A stretch of 64,000 bases of DNA from Marimicrobium sp913061115. GTDB lineage: Bacteria > Pseudomonadota > Gammaproteobacteria > Pseudomonadales > Halieaceae. Below, in pieces: positions 8,448 to 17,146 of the stretch. Made by a program: the position numbers and the translations under genes. The notes under the pieces are model-generated. The model was not told where the DNA came from and did not search any database. It saw only the letters and a program-made list of their open reading frames with translations. The stretch's first letter is position 1. Each line of letters starts with the position of its first letter. The stretch spans positions 2,666,001-2,730,000 of the forward strand of contig NZ_CP159826.1 in assembly GCF_047729875.1 (NCBI RefSeq), written 5' to 3'.

Positions 8448-9419
8448 TCACGGTAAGAGAATCGTTGAACCGGTAGTTTTTCTACTTTCCAGATCACGGT
8501 GTGCCTGTTGTGCATCGACCAGCGGGTAACGCTGGTTAATTGCGACACGCACATCACCGCTCAGCACACGAGCGAACAGATCATCAGCAGATTGCTGCAG
8601 CTCTTCGCTCGACAGCGTGTAGGTGACCATCGTGGGGCGCGTAATATACAGAGAACCCTTGTTGGCCAGCATTTGTAAATTCAGGGGAGCAGGTGGCCCC
8701 GAGGCGTTTCCAAAACTCACCATCAGTCCGCGCGGCTGCAGACAATCTAATGACCTGTCGAAAGTATCCAAACCCACACCGTCGTAAACCACCGGCACCT
8801 TCTGGCCCTGCGTAATCTCCAGAACCCGTTGCACCACGTCTTCCGTGCGGTAATTGATGACATGGGCGAAACCATGAGCCCGGGCCAGCTCGGCTTTTTG
8901 CTTGGAACCCACGGTGCCAATCACCGTGGCGCCGATGCTGTTAGCCCATTGCCCGAATAGTAGCCCAACTCCGCCCGCCGCCGCATGGAAGAGGCAGGTC
9001 TCGCCGGAAGACAAGGGGTAGGTCCTCTGTAGCAGGTATTCGGTGGTCTGTCCTTTCAGTAAGCATGCCGCCGCTTGTTCAAAGCTGATCCCATCAGGAA
9101 TTTTTATCAGACGTGCAGCCGGCAGGTTCAATGCCTGCGCGTAAGCGCCAAAGCCCGCCGAGCAATAGGCAACCCTATCACCTTCAGCAAGCGTGACACC
9201 CTCCCCCACAGCTTGCACTACCCCGGCGCCCTCCAGGCCTATTCCTGTGGGCAACGACAGTGGATACAGTCCACTGCGATGGTATGTGTCGATATAATTA
9301 AGACCGATCGCCCTATTCTCAACGGTCACCATGCCCGAGCCCGGCGCATCCAGCAGCACCTCTTCCAGCATCATCACCTCGGGGCCGCCGGTCTCACAAA
9401 TTCTTATCGCCTGCACCAT
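8448..9419 (-). CDS. qor: NADPH:quinone oxidoreductase, zinc-free MDR family
   Basis: A 323-residue medium-chain dehydrogenase that reduces quinones with NADPH. The N-terminal GroES-like domain contains NRAIGLNYIDTYHRSGLYP, the Rossmann motif is AAAGGVGLLFGQWA near residue 150, and VVYDGVGLDTFDRSL follows; no catalytic zinc ligands are seen, as in Qor. The ATG at 9419 has a clear GGGAGAAGG site just upstream and fits the family N-terminus (MVQAIRI); a longer reading to 9440 would swallow this site. It is the first gene of the proposed operon and is divergent from the DEAD-box helicase. Confidence 0.92.
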   Translation of the reverse strand: MVQAIRICETGGPEVMMLEEVLLDAPGSGMVTVENRAIGLNYIDTYHRSGLYPLSLPTGIGLEGAGVVQAVGEGVTLAEGDRVAYCSAGFGAYAQALNLPAARLIKIPDGISFEQAAACLLKGQTTEYLLQRTYPLSSGETCLFHAAAGGVGLLFGQWANSIGATVIGTVGSKQKAELARAHGFAHVINYRTEDVVQRVLEITQGQKVPVVYDGVGLDTFDRSLDCLQPRGLMVSFGNASGPPAPLNLQMLANKGSLYITRPTMVTYTLSSEELQQSADDLFARVLSGDVRVAINQRYPLVDAQQAHRDLESRKTTGSTILLP

Positions 9420-9527
9420 TAAACCCTTCTCCCTGTTCAACCTGTGACAACTCGTCTAAAGTATCACTCGTTCCTGTGAGAATGGAACCTGCCATACACA
9501 TACACATTACCCGTGGAGCGCAATAGA

Positions 9528-10862
9528 GTGTTCGAAGAACTACAGCTTGACCGTCACCTGCGTCTGGGTATCGATGCTCTTGCGCTAACTGAAGCCACCG
9601 AAGTCCAGAAATTAACCGTTCCTATGGCACTGCAGGACAAAGATCTGCTGGTCAGTGCCGAGACCGGCAGCGGAAAGACACTGGCTTACCTGATTCCCTT
9701 ATCACAGAAAATTCTTGCCGTGAGCTCCACAAGGCAGACAGGCACGCTGGCACTGATTCTCGTTCCTACCCGAGAGTTAGCACGGCAGGTGCTCAAGCAG
9801 TGCCGCCAGTTGCTGATCATGTCGCCAATACAGGCCCAAGCCATTACCGGTGGAGCCGATTTTAAGTATCAAAAAGCACAACTACGCAAGGATCCAGAAA
9901 TCGTTGTGGCGACACCTGGGCGCTTTCTGGAGCACTGTCAGAAACGCAGTGCTGATCTCAGCGGACTTCAGACTTTGGTGCTCGATGAAGCCGATCGCAT
10001 GCTGGATATGGGCTTTCGCGAAGACGTGCTCAAAATTGCTGAGCTCAGCGCTGACAGCAAACAGGTGCTGCTGCTATCCGCAACACTTTCACACCGAGGC
10101 GTAGGTGACATCGCGGAAACACTGCTACATGAGCCACAACAGATTGCGGTAGGCCAAGTACGCCAGCCTCACAGCAGCATTACGCACCAGCTGATACTGG
10201 CGGACAGTCAGGAACACAAAGACAAGTTGCTGACCGCGCTAATAAAAGAAGGCGGCTTTCATCGCGCTTTGGTATTCAGCAACAAACGTACCACGGCGGT
10301 ACGACTGTCTAACCTGCTCAGATATGAAGATCTGCGCTGTGGGTGTCTGCACGGTGAAATGAGTACGGAAGAACGTAAACATGTCATGCATCAATTCCAC
10401 GACGGCAAAGTCCATATCGTCTGCGCCAGCGATTTGGCCGCCAGAGGTCTCGATGTCAGTGGTATCGACTTGGTGGTCAATTACGACATACCCTACAGCG
10501 GAGACAATTACTTGCACCGCACCGGACGCACCGGTCGGGCAGGCGCAAAGGGGCTAGCCGTCTCTCTGGCGAACGCGTCAGAGTGGAACATGATGGTCGG
10601 CATTGAACGCTATCTCGCACTGCGTTTTGAGCGACGCACTCTGACCGGTCTGAAGGCGAAATACAGCGGGCCTAAAAAAGTAAAATCTTCTGGTAAAGCG
10701 TCAGGCGTCAAGAAAAAGAAGGAAAAGGCCACTACCGAGAAAAGTAAAACACGCACACGCAACCAAAAGAATATTGGTAAGCGTCGAGCAAAAGCAACAG
10801 ACGGAACCGTTGTCGTCAATGACGGCTTCACTCCACTGAAAAAAAAGAAACCGCGCGAGTGA
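9528..10862 (+). CDS. DEAD-box ATP-dependent RNA helicase, SrmB/RhlE-like
   Basis: A roughly 444-residue RNA helicase. From the preferred start: F-EELQLD and Q-motif near residues 2-30, Walker A AETGSGKT at 44-51, PTREL near 80, DEAD at 153-156, SAT near 185, and HRTGRTGRAG near 330. After about residue 370 comes a lysine-rich basic tail (KKKKEKATTEKSKTRTRNQKN) likely to bind RNA. Such helicases help ribosome assembly or mRNA turnover. I chose GTG 9528 because GGAG sits 8 bases upstream; GTG 9513 has no ribosome site. SrmB is the best guess from length and N-terminus. Confidence 0.9.
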   Translation: MFEELQLDRHLRLGIDALALTEATEVQKLTVPMALQDKDLLVSAETGSGKTLAYLIPLSQKILAVSSTRQTGTLALILVPTRELARQVLKQCRQLLIMSPIQAQAITGGADFKYQKAQLRKDPEIVVATPGRFLEHCQKRSADLSGLQTLVLDEADRMLDMGFREDVLKIAELSADSKQVLLLSATLSHRGVGDIAETLLHEPQQIAVGQVRQPHSSITHQLILADSQEHKDKLLTALIKEGGFHRALVFSNKRTTAVRLSNLLRYEDLRCGCLHGEMSTEERKHVMHQFHDGKVHIVCASDLAARGLDVSGIDLVVNYDIPYSGDNYLHRTGRTGRAGAKGLAVSLANASEWNMMVGIERYLALRFERRTLTGLKAKYSGPKKVKSSGKASGVKKKKEKATTEKSKTRTRNQKNIGKRRAKATDGTVVVNDGFTPLKKKKPRE

Positions 10863-10914
10863 TTTCTGATTTGATTTAGACTCATGTACCGAATGTCAGC
10901 TGGAAGATAACACT

Positions 10915-12951
10915 ATGCCCAACCCCCTACTTGAACCACACCTGCTACCGCCTTTTTCACGCATTAAACCCGAGCACGTGGAACCCGCCATCAGGCAGCT
11001 CATCGAGACCAACAAACTCCGCATTGAAGAGCTATTGGCTACCGATAAGGGGGGCTACACCTGGGGCAACCTTCTGCAGCCAATAGAAGAGCTTGAGGAC
11101 GAACTGGCTAAGGCTTGGTCTCCAGTGTCGCACCTCAATGGCGTGTGCAACAACGAAGCATTGCGCGAGGCCTACAATGCCTGCCTGCCACTGCTGTCTG
11201 AATACAGCACATGGATGGGGCAGCACACTGACCTGTGTGCCGCCTACCAGCAGATAGCCGACGGGAAGACATTCACAACCCTGAATACGGCACAGCAAAA
11301 AGCCATCAATCAGTCGCTGCGAGACTTTCGACTTGCGGGGGTAGCCCTGCCACCAGACAAGAAAAAAAGTTACGGCGAGCTACGACAGCGCCTGTCCAAG
11401 CTGGGCAGTACATTCGGAGAAAACGTACTCGATGCTACGAGTGCCTGGTCTAAGCAGGTGACGGCAGAGCAACTGCGTGGCTTGCCTGAGACGGCAATGG
11501 CCAGCGCCAAGCAGGCAGCGGTTGCGGTGGGACAGCAGGACTACCTGATCAATCTCGAATTCCCGTCACTGTCACCCGTACTGAACTACTGCGATGATCG
11601 ACAGTTGCGGGAAACGATCTACACCGCACACTGCACAAGGGCGTCAGAACTAGGGCCAAACGGTGGCCAGTGGGACAATACCGCGCTCATCACGGACACG
11701 CTGCAACTGCGCAGTGAACTGTCGCAGCTACTAGGATTTGAAAACTACGCAGAACTGTCTCTGGCGACAAAAATGGCTGAATCTTCGGCTAGCGTTGTGG
11801 ATTTCCTGCAGCAGCTGGCAGAGCAGTCCCTTTCGCAAGCGAAAGAGGAGTGGCGACAGCTGGTGGATTTTGCGCGCAATGATACCGGCCTGACTGACCT
11901 GCAATCCTGGGATGTGGGCTACTACAGCGAAAAATTACGTCAAAACCTCTACCAAGTGTCGCAAGAAGATATACGACCCTACCTGCCGGTGAACCGAGTT
12001 TTGCCCGGCCTGTTCGAGGTAGTGCGGCGTCTTTATGGGGTCGATGTTAACGAAGTAGAGCACTTTGATTCTTATCACCCTGACGTCAAGCTGTTCGAGT
12101 TGCTGCGCGATGGCGAAGTCATCGCCCGCTTTTTTCTTGATCTGTATGCCCGGGCACATAAACGCGGCGGTGCTTGGATGGACGACTGCCGGGTAAGACG
12201 TGAGACTCCCGAGGGTCTGCAAATTCCAGTGGCCTATATGGTGTGTAACTTCACGGCTCCGGTGGGCGACAGCGCTGCATTGCTTACCCACAACGAGCTC
12301 ACCACCCTGTTCCACGAATTCGGCCATGGCTTGCATCACATGTTGACGCGCCAGACGGTAGCCGCCGTGTCTGGCATCAATGGCGTTGCTTGGGATGCGG
12401 TCGAGCTGCCCAGTCAGTTTCTGGAAAACTGGTGTTGGGAACGCGAGGCTCTCGCGTTTATTTCGGGCCATCATGAGACAGGAGAAGCGCTACCGGAGGC
12501 ACTGTTGGATAAGCTATTGGCAGCGCGAAACTTCCAATCAGGCATGACAATGATGCGACAACTGGAGTTCTCCCTGTTCGATTTCCGCCTACACCTAGAA
12601 TGGGGAAGTGACGCTTTTGAATCCGTACAAAGCCTTTTGGATCAGATACGGCAGCAGGTGGCGGTAACCTCACCCCCGCCATTTAACCGGTTCCAAAATG
12701 CTTTCTCCCACATCTTCGCTGGCGGCTACGCCGCCGGATACTACAGCTACAAGTGGGCAGAAGTATTGTCGGCGGACGCGTTCTCGCGCTTCGAGGAAGA
12801 CGGCATCTTCAACGCGGCGACCGGCGCTGCATTCAGAACAAGTATTCTTGAGGCCGGCGGTTCGAAAGAGCCGATGGAATTATTTGTTGCCTTCAGAGGT
12901 CGCGAGCCGAGTATTAAGCCACTGCTTCGGCATTGCGGTATTAGCGGCTAA
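10915..12951 (+). CDS. prlC: Oligopeptidase A
   Basis: A 678-residue M3-family zinc metallopeptidase of the cytosol that degrades short peptides, including signal peptide fragments. The zinc motif LFHEFGHGLHH lies near residue 467, with the third ligand glutamate in GVAWDAVELPSQFLENW. The N-terminus PNPLLEPHLLPPFSRIKPEHVEPAI is typical. ATG 10915 is preceded by GGAAG. It ends 15 bases from the convergent pterin-synthase-like gene. Length and motifs are complete. Confidence 0.94.
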   Translation: MPNPLLEPHLLPPFSRIKPEHVEPAIRQLIETNKLRIEELLATDKGGYTWGNLLQPIEELEDELAKAWSPVSHLNGVCNNEALREAYNACLPLLSEYSTWMGQHTDLCAAYQQIADGKTFTTLNTAQQKAINQSLRDFRLAGVALPPDKKKSYGELRQRLSKLGSTFGENVLDATSAWSKQVTAEQLRGLPETAMASAKQAAVAVGQQDYLINLEFPSLSPVLNYCDDRQLRETIYTAHCTRASELGPNGGQWDNTALITDTLQLRSELSQLLGFENYAELSLATKMAESSASVVDFLQQLAEQSLSQAKEEWRQLVDFARNDTGLTDLQSWDVGYYSEKLRQNLYQVSQEDIRPYLPVNRVLPGLFEVVRRLYGVDVNEVEHFDSYHPDVKLFELLRDGEVIARFFLDLYARAHKRGGAWMDDCRVRRETPEGLQIPVAYMVCNFTAPVGDSAALLTHNELTTLFHEFGHGLHHMLTRQTVAAVSGINGVAWDAVELPSQFLENWCWEREALAFISGHHETGEALPEALLDKLLAARNFQSGMTMMRQLEFSLFDFRLHLEWGSDAFESVQSLLDQIRQQVAVTSPPPFNRFQNAFSHIFAGGYAAGYYSYKWAEVLSADAFSRFEEDGIFNAATGAAFRTSILEAGGSKEPMELFVAFRGREPSIKPLLRHCGISG

Positions 12952-12966
12952 TCGTAGCGGCACCTG

Positions 12967-13449
12967 TCAGTCGCTGTGCCAATGGGTACAGCCCTTCTGC
13001 CCGGGCCCGGAGGCGACACAAAGTTCAACCTCGCGCAAGTCATCCCCCGCACTCTCGTCGAGTAATTTACCCAAAAGATAGCGAGAAAACTCCTCCACAG
13101 TGGCATTACGAATTGGAAGAACTTGTGTATCGCTTTGCAGGAAAAGTATCTCCTGCCCGTCATATCGCACGCAATAGCAAGCGCCAGACTCAACCACCTC
13201 CTGATAAGGAGACTCTCCGGCTAGCAGCGTATACTCATCTAATGCGTCGCACAGCGCTGCGAGACGGTTCTTATACACGTTATAATCTGCAGAGAAGCCG
13301 TTATAGCCCATCGGGGCCACAATTTTCGCCGAGACCGAATAATTATGCCCGTGCAAGCGCTCACGTTCAGTCGCAGAAAAAATAGTATAATGGGCTGCCG
13401 AAAACTTGTGGCTTTCCTTATCGATGTACAAAGTTGTTAATTCTTCCAT
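12967..13449 (-). CDS. 6-pyruvoyl-tetrahydropterin synthase/QueD-like protein with altered active site
   Basis: A 160-residue T-fold protein. The three zinc histidines are clear: His20 in KFSAAH and His33/His35 in LHGHNY. FSADYNVYK matches the conserved MDFxxLK region. By eye the catalytic Cys that precedes HGH in QueD and eukaryotic PTPS is absent; Glu30 sits three residues before His33 (E-x2-HGH), which resembles the PTPS-III type reported to replace FolB in folate synthesis. The Asp-His dyad reads Asp71-Glu72, and the pterin-anchoring Glu near the C-terminus seems replaced (VASGPGQ). So the fold is sure but the reaction is not. It is divergent from an SDR gene 116 bases away. Confidence 0.8.
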   Translation of the reverse strand: MEELTTLYIDKESHKFSAAHYTIFSATERERLHGHNYSVSAKIVAPMGYNGFSADYNVYKNRLAALCDALDEYTLLAGESPYQEVVESGACYCVRYDGQEILFLQSDTQVLPIRNATVEEFSRYLLGKLLDESAGDDLREVELCVASGPGQKGCTHWHSD

Positions 13450-13533
13450 ACGGGTAGTTTAACGGAGCTGCAGCTTGACGTCACGATAGAAATCACGGAG
13501 CCTCATTATTTCGCGTACACAGCTTGACGCTAG

Positions 13534-13551
13534 AACGCCATATCGGGCGTT
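13534..13551. promoter_or_regulatory. Inverted repeat before the SDR gene
   Basis: AACGCC-N6-GGCGTT forms a perfect 6-bp inverted repeat 14 bases before the SDR start, inside the divergent promoter region. The same gap also holds two direct copies of CAGCTTGACG at 13471-13480 and 13520-13529. This looks like an operator for a local regulator, but no regulator gene adjoins it. Confidence 0.35.
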
Positions 13552-13565
13552 AAGGATTATAGACA

Positions 13566-14267
13566 ATGAAAGTAGCAATAATCACCGGTGCCAGCGTAGG
13601 CATAGGTAGCTCGACAGCTCAAACATTCCTCAATGAGGGCTTTACCGTATTCAATCTCGCTCGTCGCCAATGTGCGATCGACGAGGTTACTAGCCTCCGT
13701 TGCGATCTTAGTAGCCAAACATCGATTGATATTGCCTGCGATACACTGAAAAAAGCCCTGGCAGACTGCTCTGAGGCGACTTTAATCCACAATGCCAGTC
13801 AGATGAAAAAGGACAGCGCGGGCGACTGCAGCAGCGACAGCCTGAACCAAGTGATGGCAACCAACGTGATTGCCGTCAACAGCCTTAATCAGCATTTGCT
13901 GCCTCTAATGCCCGCATCATCAAGCATACTGTACATCGGCTCTACGCTTTCAGAAAAAGCCGTACCCGGCTCCTTCAGCTATGTCATCAGCAAGCATGCG
14001 CAACTGGGGATGATGCGCGCTACTTGCCAGGACCTGATGGGCAGCGGTCTTCATACTGCAATGATTTGCCCCGGCTTCACCGACACCGAAATGTTACGCA
14101 CACACCTAGGCAGTGACCCTAGTATTGAGGCCGGCGTCGCTGCGATGAACAGCTTCAACCGCCTTATCGAACCCGAAGAAATCGCCGAACTGATCCGCTG
14201 GGCCCATCACAACCCTGTCATCAATGGCGCTGTACTGCATGCCAACCTCGGCCAAAAGGAAAACTGA
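13566..14267 (+). CDS. Short-chain dehydrogenase/reductase
   Basis: A 233-residue classical SDR. The cofactor loop is TGASVGIG at residues 8-15, NAS stands in for the NAG motif, and the catalytic Ser-Tyr-Lys set is seen in YIGSTLSEK...SYVISK with Ser 13 residues before Tyr. The C-terminal PGFTDTEM is typical. Its closest known relatives by motif are YueD/sepiapterin-reductase-like enzymes, which fits the pterin-synthase-like gene divergent from it, but the substrate is inferred only from context. ATG 13566 has AAGGA 9 bases upstream. Confidence 0.85.
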   Translation: MKVAIITGASVGIGSSTAQTFLNEGFTVFNLARRQCAIDEVTSLRCDLSSQTSIDIACDTLKKALADCSEATLIHNASQMKKDSAGDCSSDSLNQVMATNVIAVNSLNQHLLPLMPASSSILYIGSTLSEKAVPGSFSYVISKHAQLGMMRATCQDLMGSGLHTAMICPGFTDTEMLRTHLGSDPSIEAGVAAMNSFNRLIEPEEIAELIRWAHHNPVINGAVLHANLGQKEN

Positions 14268-14270
14268 ACC

Positions 14271-14348
14271 ATGATCTCACTTGTTGCCCTAACCGCACGT
14301 CAAGAACCGGTGTTTTTCATGCTGACGGCGCGGTTATGCAAAATTTAA
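14271..14348 (+). CDS. Possible 25-codon leader ORF coupling SDR and omega-amidase
   Basis: An ATG three bases after the SDR stop, with AGGA 9 bases upstream, opens 25 codons (MISLVALTARQEPVFF...) that end 13 bases inside the omega-amidase gene. The omega-amidase ATG at 14336 itself has no visible ribosome site, so ribosomes finishing this ORF could re-initiate there. The peptide resembles nothing I know and may not be functional. Confidence 0.3.
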   Translation: MISLVALTARQEPVFFMLTARLCKI

Positions 14349-15106
14349 CGGTCACCCTCATTCAGTGCGAACTTACCTGGGAACAACCTGAGGATAATCG
14401 GCGACAGATCGGAACGATAATTGATGATATCAAAGGGCATACCGATCTCATTGTGCTGCCAGAGATGTTCACTACCGGCTTCTCCATGAACGCGTTGGCC
14501 AATGCAGAACAACCTGGCGGGGCCACCGAGCAATGGATGCTGGAAATAGCCCAGCGACGCGATTGCGCAATCACCGGCAGCATTGCGGTACGCGAGGGCA
14601 AGGGCGTATACAACCGCATGCTATTTGCCACACCTGCCGGCGTTGAGCACTACGACAAACGCCATCTATTTCGCATGGCAGGTGAAGATAAGCGTTATCT
14701 GCCGGGCGCAGGCAGAGTGATTGTTCAGTGGCGAGATTGGCGCATCAACTTGCAGGTCTGTTACGACCTGCGCTTCCCTGTGTTCAGTCGCAATTGCGAG
14801 GACTACGACCTCGCCCTCTATGTCGCCAATTGGCCGACACAGCGACAATCACACTGGCGCCAATTACTCATCGCCAGAGCCATAGAGAATCTGGCCTGCG
14901 TGGTAGGCGTCAATCGCATCGGGACCGACGCACGAGGACTTAGCTACAGCGGGGGCAGTCTAGCGGTGGCCGCAGATGGTGAAATTTTGCTGGACGCCCA
15001 CAGCGACAACAGTGCTTTTCAGGTCGTTCTCGACGGTGCTGCACTGCAACTTTATCGTGACAGATTTCCCTGCCAGTTGGATGCAGACAGCTTCCAACTC
15101 CAGTGA
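14336..15106 (+). CDS. Carbon-nitrogen hydrolase, omega-amidase YafV/Nit2-like
   Basis: A 256-residue nitrilase-superfamily protein. The catalytic triad is complete: Glu43 in LPEMF, Lys108 in YDKRHLF and Cys142 in QVCYDLRFP. Together with ANWPTQRQSHWRQLLIARAIENLACVVGVNR, this fits YafV/Nit2 enzymes, which hydrolyse α-ketoglutaramate or α-ketosuccinamate left by glutamine transaminases. ATG 14336 lacks a ribosome site; translation may be coupled to the small ORF before it. It probably shares a transcript with the SDR gene and converges with hda. Confidence 0.88.
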   Translation: MQNLTVTLIQCELTWEQPEDNRRQIGTIIDDIKGHTDLIVLPEMFTTGFSMNALANAEQPGGATEQWMLEIAQRRDCAITGSIAVREGKGVYNRMLFATPAGVEHYDKRHLFRMAGEDKRYLPGAGRVIVQWRDWRINLQVCYDLRFPVFSRNCEDYDLALYVANWPTQRQSHWRQLLIARAIENLACVVGVNRIGTDARGLSYSGGSLAVAADGEILLDAHSDNSAFQVVLDGAALQLYRDRFPCQLDADSFQLQ

Positions 15107-15140
15107 CTGGTTAATCTGTGTTTTTCAATTCAGTTGCGGC

Positions 15141-15872
15141 CTACCAACCCAATGCCTCTTTGACAAACGGGATAGACAGTGACCTCTTCTCGGCGAGGGA
15201 GGCCTTGTCCAAGGTCTCTAGCACGTGCAGCAGCTGATCCATGGCGCGCGGCGCGCGGCTGACGATATAAGATGCAACACTCGGGGTCAGAGACAAACCC
15301 CTGCGGCTGGCCCGAAATTGCAAGATAGCCTCTTTGTCGTGATCTTCCGGCTGCGCCAATTGGTAAACAATGCCCCAAGACAAACGCGAGCGTAGATCCT
15401 CCAAATTGACGGCCAGCGCACGAGGGGCAGCATCTGCCGCCACGACCAGCCGACACCCGCGCTGACGAGCGTCGTTATACAGATTGAATAAAGCCTGCTC
15501 CCATTTCGCATCACCTAGCACCACATGGATATCATCGATACAGATCCGATCCAGGTTTTCCACCCCCTGTAACACGTCCCGAGCTGCATACTGGCGCAAG
15601 TCCGAGAGAGGCAAGTAAATCGTTTCGGCTCCCGGTTCATGGCAGCTTGCCTGCAGCAGGTGAGACTTTCCCGTGCCAGCTGGACCGTATAAGTAAATGA
15701 CCGACTCGCCAGAAGGGTCCAACTGGCTCTGCAGAGCACCCACCAACGGCTGAACCTTCGGCAAAGCCAAAAAGTTGTCCAGTGTGGCGTCGTCGCGCAG
15801 ACGCACCTCAAGCGATAATTGATGCTCTAGCGAATGGCGCGCCACGTCTAAGGGGGGGTCTACCTCTGCCAT
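15141..15872 (-). CDS. hda: DnaA regulatory inactivator Hda
   Basis: A 243-residue AAA+ protein homologous to the DnaA ATPase domain. With the sliding clamp it stimulates ATP hydrolysis by DnaA after initiation. The clamp-binding motif QLSLEVRL is at residues 18-25, Walker A GPAGTGKS at 63-70, and the Walker B/sensor area reads RICIDDIHVV. It lacks the DnaA DNA-binding domain, as expected. Its start overlaps the end of DUF2066 by 13 bases, so the two are one operon, as in Pseudomonas. Confidence 0.92.
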   Translation of the reverse strand: MAEVDPPLDVARHSLEHQLSLEVRLRDDATLDNFLALPKVQPLVGALQSQLDPSGESVIYLYGPAGTGKSHLLQASCHEPGAETIYLPLSDLRQYAARDVLQGVENLDRICIDDIHVVLGDAKWEQALFNLYNDARQRGCRLVVAADAAPRALAVNLEDLRSRLSWGIVYQLAQPEDHDKEAILQFRASRRGLSLTPSVASYIVSRAPRAMDQLLHVLETLDKASLAEKRSLSIPFVKEALGW

Positions 15873-16912
15873 CGGTAGCTCAGCACCGCATCCGATTCAG
15901 TCGTTGGAACGAGCAGGAGATTTTCATTGAGTTCTATAATCGAAGACAGTTGCTCAGCGTCTGTCTGCGCTCGCAGGCGAAACCGAACCCGATCTCCCTG
16001 TATCTGTTTGATAATGACTTGTTCAACCAACTCCAGATTTTCCAACCAACTCACGATAGCCGCATACTCTGAATAGGTGAAAACACCGATGACCGACATG
16101 TGCATATCCCCGTTTTCACCGGTTGTGGGCGCCACGGCATACCTAGCGGCCATTTCACTGGCGACAATATTGACGCCATCACGCATGAATGACGCTAAAT
16201 TATCAACGGTGACGGATCGATTGACGCGACCGTCCTGATAAAAATAGCTCCAGTCGCCCGCGGACTTCCCCTCGCCCACACTCGCCAGACGGCCTGCCAC
16301 TATGTCCTGCGCGTTATAACGTGCGGAGGCCGCTTGGATAGCTGTTGCATTTAGGCGCCAGGCATCATTGAGGCTCAGCGCTGCCATATCTTCCAGGTCA
16401 AATACCGGGAGCTGCACCGGCACGCCGCGACGGGAAAATGCTTCGATTAGCACCTGCGCCTCGTCGGGCCAATTATCCCTATCGACGAAATGTCTGCCCT
16501 GCTCGTCCTCAACCACCACCCATGCCAGCACCAGCGGACGGCTGGCCGTCCATAGCGGCGCGCCCGACTGTATCACTAGGTCAGTGACATACTCACCGTC
16601 AAACTCAAACCGCACCGAAAAGCCCACTTCGGGCAGCTCATTGCGCGTATAAACGTATTGCTGCACGTGCGCGCGGGAATCTGATAACGCCTTAACGATC
16701 ACCGGGTTGGCAAGCAATAGGCGCGAGCCAGACACTTTCACCAATACTTCAGTCAGGGCCTGACTGGCCGCAGCCGTCAGCGCTTTAGACCCTTGATTTG
16801 CCACAGGTACACTGGCCGAGTGCAGATCCCGCACCATCTCCGCCCCGGCATTCCCTGCCAACAGCAGAGCCAGCAATACATACGTCAATGCTATCCGTGT
16901 CGCTTTCACCAT
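15860..16912 (-). CDS. DUF2066 exported protein
   Basis: A roughly 350-residue protein with a signal peptide (TRIALTYVLLALLLAGNAGA) and the DUF2066 family body starting VRDLHSASVPVANQGSKALTAAASQALTEVLVKVSGS. The function is unknown; in many Gammaproteobacteria it precedes hda and is divergent from purM, exactly as here. ATG 16912 was chosen because it starts the signal peptide and has GGGAG and CGGGAG sites upstream; a reading from 16954 adds unlikely residues. Confidence 0.88.
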   Translation of the reverse strand: MVKATRIALTYVLLALLLAGNAGAEMVRDLHSASVPVANQGSKALTAAASQALTEVLVKVSGSRLLLANPVIVKALSDSRAHVQQYVYTRNELPEVGFSVRFEFDGEYVTDLVIQSGAPLWTASRPLVLAWVVVEDEQGRHFVDRDNWPDEAQVLIEAFSRRGVPVQLPVFDLEDMAALSLNDAWRLNATAIQAASARYNAQDIVAGRLASVGEGKSAGDWSYFYQDGRVNRSVTVDNLASFMRDGVNIVASEMAARYAVAPTTGENGDMHMSVIGVFTYSEYAAIVSWLENLELVEQVIIKQIQGDRVRFRLRAQTDAEQLSSIIELNENLLLVPTTESDAVLSYRWQR

Positions 16913-17146
16913 ATTCTCCCAGTACTCCCGCCAATAGGCGCATTGTAGCAGCACTAACGTGCGCCGGGCCTATTCTGCCTTCAAAGAGTGAGTCTGAGGT
17001 GAGGTGCCCACTACGTGGTAAAAACAAACACGACAAAAATCGACACGACTGGACCCCGAATATCAATTCATGAGTGCGCTCGCGTACCATGCACGATAAA
17101 ATACCCCACCTTACCCATCAGCCAACATTTTACTGGATCCCACCTA

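Noticed and set aside
11935..12474. A 179-codon antisense frame opposite prlC
   Set aside because: It covers the catalytic region of prlC in reverse and shows no family signature.
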